DNA from: JAXLXE01 sp046328115
GTDB lineage: Bacteria > Chloroflexota > UBA6077 > JACCZL01
Direction of reading: 5' to 3'
DNA: 64,000 nucleotides
Assembly: GCA_046328115.1 (NCBI GenBank)
Contig: JAXLXE010000004.1
Coordinates: 620,001-684,000 of the forward strand
Shown: piece after piece, positions 8,410 through 17,290 of the stretch
Layout: the number at the start of each line of letters is the position of its first letter
How positions within the stretch are numbered: position 1 is the first letter of the stretch
Notes under the pieces: model-generated
Database searches by the model: none
Told to the model about the DNA's origin: nothing
The model's input: only the letters and a program-made list of their open reading frames with translations
Position numbers and translations under genes: made by a program

Positions 8410-9294
8410 CTAGCTTGCGCCTCGCGCCGTTGGGTACTCGTACCAGCCGCGGCCCGTCTTGCGGCCGTAGTCGCCGCGCTCGTAGCGCTCGACGATCGAG
8501 CGCGGCGGCAGGTCGTTGGGATCGCCGGTCTCGGCGTACTTCTGCATGCGGACCAGGTACGCCACGTCGATGCCGGTGAGGTCCATCAGGCGGAACACGC
8601 CCATGGGGTGCCCGAGGGCCTGCTCCAACGCCACGTCGATGTCCTGGAAGCTGGCGTAGCCGTTCTCGAACTGCCAGAGCGCCTCGCGGGCGAGGGCGTG
8701 GAGCAGGCGGTTGGCGCAGAAGCCGAAGATCTCCTTCTTCAGATGGATCGGCGTCTTGCCGGTGCGCCGACCGAACTCGATCAGCGTCTGGGCGGTGTCC
8801 TCGCTGGTGTGCGGGCCCTGGACGATCTCGACCGCTTTCATGACGAGGGCGGGATTGAAGTAGTGCAGGTTGGCCACGCGGTCGGGGCGATTGGTGGCAT
8901 CGGCCAGCTTGGAGCTGACGATGGTGCTGGAGTTCGTGGCCAGAATGGCGCTCGGCTTGCACAGCTCGTCCAGGTCGGCGAATACCTGGCACTTGACGTC
9001 CAGCTTCTCGGTGGCCGCCTCGATCACCAGATCGGCATCGGCAACGGCCGAGCTCAAGTCCGCCTCCACGGTGAACCGCGCCGCGGCGGCATCCGCCTGC
9101 TCGCGGGTGAGGCGCCTCTTCTCCACGCGGCCGTCCAGATACTCGGCCGCCCACTTCTGGACCCGTTCCAGCGAGGCCGCCTGCACGTCATACATCACCA
9201 CTGGATAGCCGTGGATGGCGGTGTTGAGCCCGATCTGCGAGCCCATCGCGCCGGCCCCGACCACCGTTACGCGTCGGATGTCATCGATTGCCAC
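8410..9294 (-). CDS. 3-hydroxyacyl-CoA (3-hydroxybutyryl-CoA) dehydrogenase
   Basis: The 294-residue enzyme should interconvert 3-hydroxyacyl-CoA and 3-oxoacyl-CoA with NAD(H) in the cytoplasm. The NAD-binding G-x-G-x-x-G is at residues 13-18 (G-A-G-A-M-G). The catalytic set is present: S123 in N-S-S-T, H144 and N147 in L-H-Y-F-N-P, and E156 in V-E-I-V. The C-terminal helical domain contains G-F-C-A-N-R and ends with Y-G-R-K-T-G-R-G-W-Y-E-Y, which is usual for the short FadB/Hbd type. It follows an SDR gene by 19 bases in the same direction, so the two probably form an oxidoreductase operon. Confidence 0.93.
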   Translation of the reverse strand: MAIDDIRRVTVVGAGAMGSQIGLNTAIHGYPVVMYDVQAASLERVQKWAAEYLDGRVEKRRLTREQADAAAARFTVEADLSSAVADADLVIEAATEKLDVKCQVFADLDELCKPSAILATNSSTIVSSKLADATNRPDRVANLHYFNPALVMKAVEIVQGPHTSEDTAQTLIEFGRRTGKTPIHLKKEIFGFCANRLLHALAREALWQFENGYASFQDIDVALEQALGHPMGVFRLMDLTGIDVAYLVRMQKYAETGDPNDLPPRSIVERYERGDYGRKTGRGWYEYPTARGAS

Positions 9295-9313
9295 GTAGTC
9301 CTCCAGCCCCGTG

Positions 9314-10105
9314 CTACCAGGCCGTATTGCCGCCGTCCACCGGCAGCGCCACGCCGGTGATAAAGCCGCTGGCCGCGCTGGCCAGGAACACCGCCACGCC
9401 CTTCAGCTCACCGGGCCGGCCGATGCGTCCCATGGGTACGTTGGCGTACACGCGCTCACCCAGCTTCTCGATGACGGCGTTCGCCATCCGAGAGGGGAAG
9501 AAGCCGGGGCAGATGGCGTTCACCCGGATGTTGTGCGGCGCCATGTCAGTCGCCAGCGCCCGAGTGAGGCCGATCACGCCGGCCTTGCTGGCGTTGTAGC
9601 CGATGGTCGCCTCGCGATCTGGGCTGGGGCGCCCGCCCTGGAGGCCGGCGATGGAGGAGACGTTGATGATCTGGCCGCCCTGACCCTGATCCACCAGCAC
9701 GCGGCAGACCGCCTGCGACACGAGCCAGGTGCCGGTGAGGTTGGTCTGAACCACGTGGTTCCAACGGTCCAGCGGCATCTCCAGCGTGGGCGCGCCCCAG
9801 CTCACGCCGGCGTTGTTCACCAGGATGTCTATCCGACCGTGGCGATCCAGCGCGGTCTTCACCAGCGCGTCCACGTCCGCCGGCTCCGTGACCGAGCTCA
9901 CCACGGTGGTCACGTCCAGGCCCTGTTGCTGGAGCTGCGCCGCGCCCTCGCTCAGAAAGGACTCGCGGCGACCGGAGATCACCAGCCTGGCCCCGGCCTC
10001 GCCGAGCCCCTCCGCGATCTCGAGTCCCAGCCCACGGCCGCCGCCGGTGACGATGGCGACCTTGCCGGATAAGTCGAACAACTCCTTGAGCGATGGCAGC
10101 GCCAT
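9314..10105 (-). CDS. SDR family oxidoreductase (FabG/gluconate 5-dehydrogenase-like)
   Basis: The start is placed at the ATG at 10105; a longer in-frame opening to 10402 lacks family similarity and runs into the divergent Uma2 gene. The 263-residue product is a classical SDR: T-G-G-G-R-G-L-G cofactor motif near residues 20-27, N-N-A-G, N-V-S-S with the catalytic serine, Y-N-A-S-K with the catalytic tyrosine and lysine, and the end V-D-G-G. It resembles 2-deoxy-D-gluconate or gluconate 5-dehydrogenases as well as FabG, so the substrate is open. It is first in the operon with the 3-hydroxyacyl-CoA dehydrogenase. Confidence 0.9.
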   Translation of the reverse strand: MALPSLKELFDLSGKVAIVTGGGRGLGLEIAEGLGEAGARLVISGRRESFLSEGAAQLQQQGLDVTTVVSSVTEPADVDALVKTALDRHGRIDILVNNAGVSWGAPTLEMPLDRWNHVVQTNLTGTWLVSQAVCRVLVDQGQGGQIINVSSIAGLQGGRPSPDREATIGYNASKAGVIGLTRALATDMAPHNIRVNAICPGFFPSRMANAVIEKLGERVYANVPMGRIGRPGELKGVAVFLASAASGFITGVALPVDGGNTAW

Positions 10106-10235
10106 AGCAGCCTCCGTCAGCTTGTCCGTCTGAGTGTAGACCCAATCACAGGGTGCACCGAGCGGCGACCTGGAACTGGACGCTGTCTGCCCAAGGTGGA
10201 GCTTGTGTCTACACTTGCGGGAGAGGTCTTTTGAG

Positions 10236-10781
10236 ATGACCAATCCCGCGCGTCTGCTCACGTACGACGACTTGGCACGACTGCCAAGCGACGGCCGACG
10301 CCGCGAGATCATCGAGGGAGCGTTGGTCGTGAGCCCCGTACCAAGCCCCGCGCACCAGCGGGTCGTTGGCAACGTGCTGATGGAGCTATGGCCAGGCGCC
10401 AACGCGGCCGGAGAGCTGTTCGTGGGACCGGTCGACGTAGTCCTGTCGCCCAGCGACGTCGTTGAGCCCGATCTGGTCTACCTCGACCGAAGCGTGCTGC
10501 ACTTCGTCACCGAGCGGGCCATCAAGTGTGTCCCCACCCTCGTGATCCAGATGCTCTCCCCAGGTTCGATCGACACCGACCGCGCGGCCAAGCTCAACCT
10601 GTACGCCCGTTTCGGGGTCCCGTACTACTGGATTGTGGACCCGATTGCTCGGACCATCGAGGGGCTGGTCCTGACAAGCGGTCGCTACCACCTGACAACC
10701 CGCCTCGGCGCTGGGACCAGCGGTGCGCTGACGCCGTTCGAGGATGTCGCTTTGGACATCGACGCCCTGCTCCCGGCCTGA
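10236..10781 (+). CDS. Uma2 family (DUF820) PD-(D/E)xK nuclease-like protein with altered active site
   Basis: The start at ATG 10236 gives 181 residues and the family opening M-T-N-P-A-R-L-L-T-Y-D-D-L. The Uma2 fold is recognisable: E27 in I-I-E-G, E-P-D-L with D79, L-S-P-G-S, K119 in R-A-A-K-L-N-L-Y-A-R-F-G-V and Y-Y-W-I-V-D-P. The position normally occupied by the second catalytic acid (E in V-V-E-V-L-S-P) is Q105 here (V-I-Q-M-L-S-P). Family members are restriction-endonuclease-like proteins of unclear function, plentiful in Cyanobacteria and Chloroflexota. With this change the protein may bind but not cut DNA. Confidence 0.88.
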   Translation: MTNPARLLTYDDLARLPSDGRRREIIEGALVVSPVPSPAHQRVVGNVLMELWPGANAAGELFVGPVDVVLSPSDVVEPDLVYLDRSVLHFVTERAIKCVPTLVIQMLSPGSIDTDRAAKLNLYARFGVPYYWIVDPIARTIEGLVLTSGRYHLTTRLGAGTSGALTPFEDVALDIDALLPA

Positions 10782-10844
10782 GCGCCAGCCCCCTGATCGG
10801 CGCGGCCTGTCCTATACTGCCCCCGTGTGACGGGAGGGTTGGCC

Positions 10845-13085
10845 ATGGCTGCTTCGGTGCTTGGGACCAGGGTTCGGCGCGTTGACGGGGGCGAGAAGGT
10901 CACCGGGCAGGCTCGCTATGGTGAGGACCTCCGCATCCCCGGGTTGCTGCACGCCCGACTGGTTCTGGCGCCCTTTGCCCACGCCCGCATCGTCCGCGTA
11001 GACCGGAGCCAGGCGCAGTCTCAGCCTGGCGTGGTGGCCGTGGTCGTCGCCGAGGATCTGGCGGACGTGATAAAGGCGCCGCCCACCTCGCGTGCCCGCG
11101 AAGGTCTGGCGCGGGGCGAGGTGCGCTACTACGGGCAGCCGGTGGCCGTGGTGCTGGGCGAGACCGAGGCCGCCGCCCAGGACGGCGCCGCGCTGGTGGA
11201 CGTGGAGTACGATGAGCTACCCGCGTTGCTCGACCCGGAGGAAGCGCTACGCGCCGATGCTCCCGCCGTTTGGCCCGGTGGCACGCCCGGCGCCAAGGCC
11301 AAGCCAGACCCGATCCCGCCAGACCTGGCCTCGCCAAACGTCACCGAGTACGAGCGCTGGGACCGCGGCGACGTGGACGCGGCCATGCGCGAGGCGGACG
11401 TAGTCGTCGAACGCTCGTACGAGACCTCCACCGTCCACCAGGGCTACCTGGAGCCCCACACCGTCACCGCCATGCTGGACGCCATGGGCACCCTCCAGGT
11501 CTGGTCGTCCAGCCACGGCGTGTTCCAGCCCAAGCAGGAGATCGCCAAAATGCTGGGCCTACCTGAGCACCGCGTGCGCGTGACCGCGCCGGTCCAGGGT
11601 GGCGGGTTCGGTGGCAAGGGTCTCCTGAGTCAGCCGCTGGCGGCCGCGCTCGCGATCAAGCTCGATCGGCCAGTCCGGCTGGTCTTCTCCCGCATGCAGG
11701 AGCTCCAGGCGGCCAATCCGGCGCCACCCATGCGGATCCGCGTCAAGATCGGCGCGAAGCGCGACGGGACGCTGCTGGGCCTCGACGCCCGCCTGGTGGT
11801 CAACGGCGGCCTGTACGGCGGCGGTCCACTGGCGAACTCCAGCCTGTACGTGGGGGCCTTCTACCGATTCCCCGCCCTCCGCGTACGCGGCTACGTGGCC
11901 GTGACCAACGCGACACCACAGGGCTCCTACCGGGCGCCCGGCGGCCCCCAGACCATGTTTGCGCTGGAGTCCACCATGGACGAGCTGGCGCGCGAGCTGG
12001 GGATGGACGCCATTGACCTGCGGCTCAAGAACGCGGCCGAGGAGGGCGACCCCATGCCCAACGGGCGGCCCTGGCCGCGGATCGGCTTGCGCCAGTGCCT
12101 GGAGCAGGCCCGCAGCCACCCGACCTGGCTGGGCAAGGGCATGCGGCCGAACGAGGGGGTGGGAGTGGCCGTGGGTGGACTATTCGGCGGCATCCAGGCG
12201 GCAGCGGCGAACTGCCGGCTGGAGACGGACGGCACCATCTCGGTGATCGTGGGGTCGGTGGACGTATCAGGCACCAATACGGGCTTTGTTTTGATGGCGG
12301 CGGAGGCGCTGGGCGTGGAGCCGGAACGTATCCGCATTGTCAACGCGGATACGGACTCTGGCCCCTTCGCCGGCAACGCCGGCGGCAGCAAGATCACCCT
12401 CACCGTGGGCTCGGCGGTGGTGGAGGCGGCTGGCGATGCGCGCAAGCAGATCCTGGCCATCGCGTCTGACCAGCTAGAGGCAGGCGTGGACGATCTGGAC
12501 ATCGAGGCGGGCAAGGTCCAGGTGCGCGGCGCGCCGGACAGAACCATCGGTCTGGAGAGGGTGGCCGCGCTCAGCACCGCCAACAACGGCAAGTACGGGC
12601 CCGTGTGGGGGCAGGGGCGCGCCGCGCTCACCGAGCGGGCGCCCGGCATCGCCGTGCACCTGGCACGGGTGCGCGTGGACCCAGACACACACGAGCCACA
12701 GGTAACCGGCTACGTGGCCATCCAGGACGTCGGCAAGGCCGTGAACCCGGCCGGCATAGAAGACCAGATTCACGGCGGCGTGGTCCAGGGCATTGGCTGG
12801 GCGCTCTACGAGCGTATCGTCAGCGACGATGATGGGCGGGTCATCACCGCCAGCCTGTTGGACTACTCGCTACCTACCAGCGGCAAAGCGCCGAACATCG
12901 AGACGCAGCTTCTGGAGATCCCGTCGCGGTCCGGCCCCTTTGGAGTGCGCGGCGTGGGTGAACCGCCGGTCATCCCAGTCGCCGGCGCCATCGGCAACGC
13001 CATCCGCGACGCCGTGGGCGTCCGCCTCACCCAGATCCCCATGACGGCCGAGCGAGTCCACCGAGCCGTAGTAGGCGGCGCGTAG
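10845..13085 (+). CDS. Xanthine dehydrogenase/CO dehydrogenase-type molybdopterin-binding large subunit
   Basis: The ATG at 10845 is preceded by GGGAGG and is preferred to the GTG at 10827. The 746-residue protein has the a/b hammerhead domain (about residues 15-125) and the molybdopterin cytosine dinucleotide-binding domains. Visible motifs are V-Q-G-G-G-F-G-G-K-G, G-S-Y-R-A-P-G-G and the C-terminal G-V-R-G-V-G-E-P-P, whose glutamate is the catalytic base of this family. Such enzymes hydroxylate aldehydes, purines or other heterocycles at Mo. The Fe-S and FAD subunit genes that normally accompany it are absent on both sides. It ends in TAG 19 bases before the SRPBCC gene. Confidence 0.92.
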   Translation: MAASVLGTRVRRVDGGEKVTGQARYGEDLRIPGLLHARLVLAPFAHARIVRVDRSQAQSQPGVVAVVVAEDLADVIKAPPTSRAREGLARGEVRYYGQPVAVVLGETEAAAQDGAALVDVEYDELPALLDPEEALRADAPAVWPGGTPGAKAKPDPIPPDLASPNVTEYERWDRGDVDAAMREADVVVERSYETSTVHQGYLEPHTVTAMLDAMGTLQVWSSSHGVFQPKQEIAKMLGLPEHRVRVTAPVQGGGFGGKGLLSQPLAAALAIKLDRPVRLVFSRMQELQAANPAPPMRIRVKIGAKRDGTLLGLDARLVVNGGLYGGGPLANSSLYVGAFYRFPALRVRGYVAVTNATPQGSYRAPGGPQTMFALESTMDELARELGMDAIDLRLKNAAEEGDPMPNGRPWPRIGLRQCLEQARSHPTWLGKGMRPNEGVGVAVGGLFGGIQAAAANCRLETDGTISVIVGSVDVSGTNTGFVLMAAEALGVEPERIRIVNADTDSGPFAGNAGGSKITLTVGSAVVEAAGDARKQILAIASDQLEAGVDDLDIEAGKVQVRGAPDRTIGLERVAALSTANNGKYGPVWGQGRAALTERAPGIAVHLARVRVDPDTHEPQVTGYVAIQDVGKAVNPAGIEDQIHGGVVQGIGWALYERIVSDDDGRVITASLLDYSLPTSGKAPNIETQLLEIPSRSGPFGVRGVGEPPVIPVAGAIGNAIRDAVGVRLTQIPMTAERVHRAVVGGA

Positions 13086-13104
13086 CGCGCCGCCCGCCAC
13101 GGCC

Positions 13105-13578
13105 ATGACCATCAAAAATCGTATTGCGGATCCTGGCCCAGAGCTTGTCCTCACGCGGTTGCTCGACGCTCCGCGGCATCTGGTCTTCGAAGCCTGGACC
13201 AGTGCCGACCGCGCGTTCCACTGGTGGGGCCCCAGCGGCTTCACCACCTTCTCCATCCAGCTAGATCCGCGCGCGGGCGGATCCTGGAGGCGCGGCATGC
13301 GCACCGAGGACGGCACCGAATACTGGGCTAGCGGCGAATACCGCGAGGTGTCTCCACACAACCGTCTTGTCTTCACCTACCGGTGGGACGCGCCGGCTTC
13401 CCAGCCCAGGGAGGAGATGCTGGTAGAGCTCACGTTCGAGGACGCTGGCAGCCGCACCCGCATGACACTGCGGCAGACCGGCTTCAGCACGGGCGCCGTG
13501 CGGGACGACCACGTCACGGGCTGGACTGGCTGTCTGGAGCGGCTCGCCGACTTTGTCGCAGCCACCGCGAGCAGCTAA
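13105..13578 (+). CDS. SRPBCC/AHSA1-domain protein
   Basis: The 157-residue protein is a single START-like (AHSA1) domain: L-D-A-P-R-H-L-V-F-E-A-W-T near residue 20, W-W-G-P-S-G-F at about 40, D-P-R-A-G-G-S-W near 52 and the closing G-W-x-x-x-L-E-R-L-A-D-F helix. Such domains bind hydrophobic ligands, and many family members work beside ArsR-type regulators. It starts 19 bases after the molybdoenzyme gene in the same direction, so co-transcription is likely. No catalytic residues are predicted. Confidence 0.88.
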   Translation: MTIKNRIADPGPELVLTRLLDAPRHLVFEAWTSADRAFHWWGPSGFTTFSIQLDPRAGGSWRRGMRTEDGTEYWASGEYREVSPHNRLVFTYRWDAPASQPREEMLVELTFEDAGSRTRMTLRQTGFSTGAVRDDHVTGWTGCLERLADFVAATASS

Positions 13579-13590
13579 GCGCGCTTCAGC

Positions 13591-13662
13591 GGGTCGATAC
13601 CCCGGCACGATCTTCACCATCGTCTCGCTTACGTTCTCGCGCAGGTGCTCGGCCGGTGATGC
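13591..13662 (-). pseudogene. 3' scrap of a wecB-type UDP-GlcNAc 2-epimerase gene
   Basis: On the minus strand this 24-codon stretch reads A-S-P-A-E-H-L-R-E-N-V-S-E-T-M-V-K-I-V-P-G-Y-R-P in three overlapping blocks (A-S-P-A-E-H, L-R-E-N-V-S-E-T, M-V-K-I-V-P-G-Y-R-P). The intact epimerase at 19079-20161 ends with L-S-E-Y, L-R-E-N-V-G-G-T and V-A-N-I-M-L-G-Y-R-P, an obvious match. Nothing upstream on that strand resembles the rest of the enzyme, so only the 3' end of a second copy remains, tail to tail with the SRPBCC gene. It marks the left edge of the glycan locus. Confidence 0.6.
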
Positions 13663-14443
13663 CGTCGCCACAACTTGCCACGACTCTGTTTAGTGATCGA
13701 TTGGGCGGGACGCGGCGCGTGCCGCACGAGGCTGGTCGCATCGCGAGGCTCTGTCCGTTCCGAGTGGAGTCACCCAGGCGCGAGCCTGTCTGGGACTCTA
13801 GGCTGCGATGGGCGGGGACTCTGAGAAGCGGTGCCGGTAGCATTTGCTGAACGGCAGACCTGTGCCGGTTTCAATCGAGCTTCGCCCGGGGCAATGGAGC
13901 GGGATTCAATTACTCCTGTAGCGTGTTTAAGTGGCGGATGACTTCAACGGGAAGCGACGTGAAAGCAGTGTGTACGTGACAGCCGAACCCCGGCGACGCG
14001 CCGCCGCGATCAAGGCGCACGCTGAGAACTCGAGTCGGTCTAAGGTTCTGGTTCGACCTGCCGGCACATCTGGCGAGGTGCAGCGCGATGGAGTTGATGC
14101 GAGGTACCGTGACAATAAATCCTTGCCGGGGATCGTGGCTGAGCAGGCACCCTCTAGTAGCGAAGGGTGGGGAGCAGCCGACGGACAGCCCGACCGCCTT
14201 GAGCGACAAACCTCAGCGCCTGAGCAGGCGTTGGCGCAGGCACGCGCGGCGGAGGTAGAGTTGGTCTTCGCGAGGACCGCGGGCCTACGGGCGTCACTCG
14301 CATCGGGTGGGCGCGTTTAGGTCGGAAGCGTTCGCGCCGCGATCAAGGGTGGCTCTCCGTGCTGCCGTGAGCAGGGGTGAGCCAATCATAGAGTACTCTT
14401 GTTGCTCGAAAACAAATGATGCCTGGACAGGGGTCACGTCGCC
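13663..14443. other. Gene-poor interval at the left edge of the glycan locus
   Basis: About 780 bases hold no gene I can support. Open frames exist on both strands (for example 13931-14320 plus and 13910-14209 minus), but they overlap each other, show mixed third-position composition and resemble no family. The interval follows a scrap of a wecB gene, so it is probably the remains of deleted glycan genes. Confidence 0.5.
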
Positions 14444-15751
14444 ATGAGCGCGACATACATTCTGATCAGCCTCTGTAATGCGCGCGAGGGAGAGTCCCCA
14501 CTCCTACTTCTGGATGTACGCGATGGTTCGCTGTCGGTACCCGCTGTACCCGACGAGTTGACGGCGCTGGGAGGCTTCGCCGGCCTCTGCGTGGGGGAGG
14601 ATCGTCTGTATGCGATGGCGCACCCTGCTCGGCCGTGGTCGCGGCCCAAGCCCAGCGCGGGGGCCATGTTGTTGGCTTTCTCGAGGCGCAATCTAGAACT
14701 GGTCGCCTCCGCCGAGTCCGAAGTCATAGGCGACGCTCACTCAGTGGTTTGGGAGCCCGACGGCCTCGCGGTGGTATCAACCTACACGGACTCCGTGGTG
14801 CGAGTTCAGTTGTTCCGTGACTCGTTCGGAGACGCACGTGAGATCTGGCGTCCCGCCGACTCGATCCAACCGGTAGATGTCAACCACCTCAACGGCCTGT
14901 GCAGGGTGCAGGGGCGGCTGCTCGTCAGCGGGTTCGGCCGCAGGGCTGGCCAGCGTTGGGATGGCTCGGAAACAGGCTTCATCACTGACATTGAGACAGG
15001 TGAGTGCGTCCTAAAGGGGCTGCGGCAACCGCATTCGGTCGCGGAGATCCGCGGGGCGCTGGGCTATTGCGAATCCGGTGCCCAGCGTGTCGGACTTCTG
15101 GCGATCGACGGAGAGCGACGTGAAGCGGTGCTGGATGGGTACACTCGAGGCCTCTGCACCGTCGGCGACGAATTGTTCGTCGCCACAAGCCGCGCCCGTT
15201 CGCGATCCCGTCGGACGGGCGAGCTTGTCCCTCGTCTCGCTGATTTGGTAGGTGAGAGGATGCCAACCGGTCGCAGTGCAATCCACCGTATCGACCTCGC
15301 CACACTCCAGACGAAAGAGATCATCGACCTGGCGGAGTACGGCTGGGAGATCTATGATCTCCTACCCATCGAGCACGTCGACCGTTGGCCTCTAATGGGG
15401 GAAGTCGACTGGCGACGCAGACTGATCGGCCATCTGCGCCAGACCGCCGAAGAGGCGATGGTCGCCGAGCGCCGACTGCACGTGGAGATCGCGGCGCGGG
15501 ACGGCACGGTGCGCGCGGCCCACGAGGACCTAGCGAGGCTCGGGAGCTGGATGGAGGAGTCGCGGCGCCGCGAGGAGCGGCTGCACGCGGAGGTGGCCCG
15601 TCGAGACGAGACGATCACGTGGCTCCATCGAGAAGTGGCCACCCGGGATGCGACGATCACCTGGCTCCACCAGGAGGTGGCAGCACGGGACGCGGCGATC
15701 GCGCAGCCACCCGGGGCGCCTGACTCGAACATCGAAGAGCCGCCGGGCTAG
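14444..15751 (+). CDS. DUF4915/TIGR03032-like beta-propeller protein with coiled-coil tail
   Basis: The 435-residue protein has no signal peptide. Residues 1-310 show repeated beta-propeller blades with family-type features: D-V-N-H-L-N-G-L, G-F-I-T-D-I-E-T-G-E-C-V-L-K-G-L, P-H-S, Y-C-E-S-G and G-Y-T-R-G-L-C. TIGR03032-like proteins of unknown biochemical role are found among glycosyltransferase and sulfotransferase genes. Residues 330-425 form a charged coiled coil ending in three 14-residue units of the L-H-x-E-V-A-x-R-D-x-T-I-T-W type, also found in three other proteins of this locus. It leads the plus-strand genes of the cluster. Confidence 0.72.
   Translation: MSATYILISLCNAREGESPLLLLDVRDGSLSVPAVPDELTALGGFAGLCVGEDRLYAMAHPARPWSRPKPSAGAMLLAFSRRNLELVASAESEVIGDAHSVVWEPDGLAVVSTYTDSVVRVQLFRDSFGDAREIWRPADSIQPVDVNHLNGLCRVQGRLLVSGFGRRAGQRWDGSETGFITDIETGECVLKGLRQPHSVAEIRGALGYCESGAQRVGLLAIDGERREAVLDGYTRGLCTVGDELFVATSRARSRSRRTGELVPRLADLVGERMPTGRSAIHRIDLATLQTKEIIDLAEYGWEIYDLLPIEHVDRWPLMGEVDWRRRLIGHLRQTAEEAMVAERRLHVEIAARDGTVRAAHEDLARLGSWMEESRRREERLHAEVARRDETITWLHREVATRDATITWLHQEVAARDAAIAQPPGAPDSNIEEPPG
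15581..15706 (+). repeat. Three 42-bp coiled-coil coding repeats
   Basis: Three in-frame 14-codon units encode L-H-A-E-V-A-R-R-D-E-T-I-T-W, L-H-R-E-V-A-T-R-D-A-T-I-T-W and L-H-Q-E-V-A-A-R-D-A-A-I-A-Q. They match the tails at 22156-22239, 24164-24457 and 25684-25767. Confidence 0.85.
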
Positions 15752-15949
15752 AGCCCAGTCCTTCAGTCGACGGTGGTGGGGGCTCGCAATACCCGGGGGG
15801 CCTTTGCCGCGTTTGCGCTAAGCTGGCGCCGGCAGAACACACCTGGTCCAGACCCACGGGCTGGCGGTTAGCCGGCAGTAGCCTGAGTGGCCACAATCAT
15901 AGTTTTGGGAGCCTGCAATGCATGCGTCATCCATGGAGAACATGCAGCG

Positions 15950-17290
15950 ATGCTACGAACGGTTCCTCCTGCCTCGATTGACAGGCTCACCGCAGAGTTG
16001 ACCGTCGTTGACGTGGGTGCGGCAGACGTCAATGGCTCCTACCGTCCACTCTTCGTAGACCCCCGCGTCACCTATGTAGGCTGCGACCTATCGGCCGGGC
16101 CCGGTGTGGACGTGGTGCTTCAGAACCCCTACAAGATCCCACTGCCGGATCAGTGCGCCGATGCGGTGATCTCAGGTCAGATGCTGGAGCACTGCGAGTA
16201 TTTCTGGCTGACGTTCGCGGAGATGATGCGACTCCTCAAACCCGACGGCTTCCTATTTCTCATCGCGCCATCGGCAGGACCAGTCCACCAGTTCCCCGTG
16301 GACTGCTACCGGTTCTACCCAGACTCCTTCAGGGCACTCGCCCGCCTCGCGGACTGCCAGCTCGTTGATCTCTGGCTAGACGATCGCGGACCCTGGAACG
16401 ACCTGGTGGGCGTGTTCCGTCCCGCCGGCGCGTGCCCGGTGGACGACTCGCAAGCCGCGGACTCGCTTGCAACAGCCGCCTACCGTGCCTGGCTCACGAA
16501 GAGCCACTATGTTGCATGGACGGAGGACGGTCTCCCTGAAGCCGAGATCACCGCCGGCAGCCAGGACCTCCCCGCTCTGATGAGCTCGATCCATGATGCT
16601 TTGTCCCCGCCGCTGTACGTCGAGATCGGGGTGCGGCACGGTCACAGTCTGGCACTGGCGCGCGAGACGGCCATCGGGGTGGATCCCCTGCCGGAGATCG
16701 CGGTCACGCTCTCGCCTTCTGTCCGCCTCTTCGAGCAGACGAGCGATCAGTTCTTCGAGAAGAGCTCAGCGCAAGCACTGTCATGTGGCATCGATCTGGC
16801 GCTCATCGACGGCCTGCATCTGTTCGAATCAACCCTCAGGGACTTCATGAACGTCGAGAATTTTGCAAACCCCGGCGCGCTGGTGGTTGTAGACGACATC
16901 TTCCCCAATCATCCGCTGCAGGCTTCGCGCATGAGGCAGACCAGGGTCTGGACCGGCGACGTGTGGAAACTCGTGCATTGCCTCCAGACGTATCGTCCAG
17001 ATCTGCTGATCCTGCCGCTAGACACCCATCCAGCGGGAGCCATGTTGGTCGCGGGTCTCGCCCGGTCCAATCGTGCGCTTCGCGACGCCTATAACCCCAT
17101 CGTCCGGGAGCTCGCTAGCCTGCCAGCCGACCCTCCGCCCGCGGTGACGGCGCGCGAGCACGCGCTTTCACCAGGGGACGCCCGGGTCATTTCGCTGATC
17201 AGGCTGCTCCGCGAGTGCCGCGGCTCTGGCGATTCCGTGACCGCCGTCCAGTCCAGGCTACGCAACTGGCGCGCGCGAAATGGACTTTAG
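15950..17290 (+). CDS. Two-domain methyltransferase (Methyltransf_11-like plus Methyltransf_24-like)
   Basis: The ATG at 15950 has GGAG upstream; the longer GTG start at 15887 adds 21 codons with poor third-position GC, so the shorter 446-residue form is preferred. The first domain shows the SAM motif V-V-D-V-G-A-A-D and I-S-G-Q-M-L-E-H, then M-R-L-L-K-P-D-G-F-L, typical of small-molecule methyltransferases. The second, from about residue 225, shows V-E-I-G-V-R-H-G-H-S, L-I-D-G-L-H and G-A-L-V-V-V-D-D-I-F, typical of Methyltransf_24. Both could modify sugars of the surface glycan. The next gene starts within its last 11 bases. Confidence 0.82.
   Translation: MLRTVPPASIDRLTAELTVVDVGAADVNGSYRPLFVDPRVTYVGCDLSAGPGVDVVLQNPYKIPLPDQCADAVISGQMLEHCEYFWLTFAEMMRLLKPDGFLFLIAPSAGPVHQFPVDCYRFYPDSFRALARLADCQLVDLWLDDRGPWNDLVGVFRPAGACPVDDSQAADSLATAAYRAWLTKSHYVAWTEDGLPEAEITAGSQDLPALMSSIHDALSPPLYVEIGVRHGHSLALARETAIGVDPLPEIAVTLSPSVRLFEQTSDQFFEKSSAQALSCGIDLALIDGLHLFESTLRDFMNVENFANPGALVVVDDIFPNHPLQASRMRQTRVWTGDVWKLVHCLQTYRPDLLILPLDTHPAGAMLVAGLARSNRALRDAYNPIVRELASLPADPPPAVTAREHALSPGDARVISLIRLLRECRGSGDSVTAVQSRLRNWRARNGL

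Noticed and set aside
10827..10844. GTG start for the molybdoenzyme gene
   Set aside because: The ATG at 10845 has a GGGAGG site at proper spacing; the six extra codons would overlap that site.
11559..12119. Long minus-strand open frames inside the molybdoenzyme gene
   Set aside because: They mirror the high-GC codon pattern of the plus-strand gene and match no family.
13931..14320. 129-codon plus-strand open frame
   Set aside because: No family resemblance, mixed third-position composition and an overlapping open frame on the other strand; kept only as part of a gene-poor interval.
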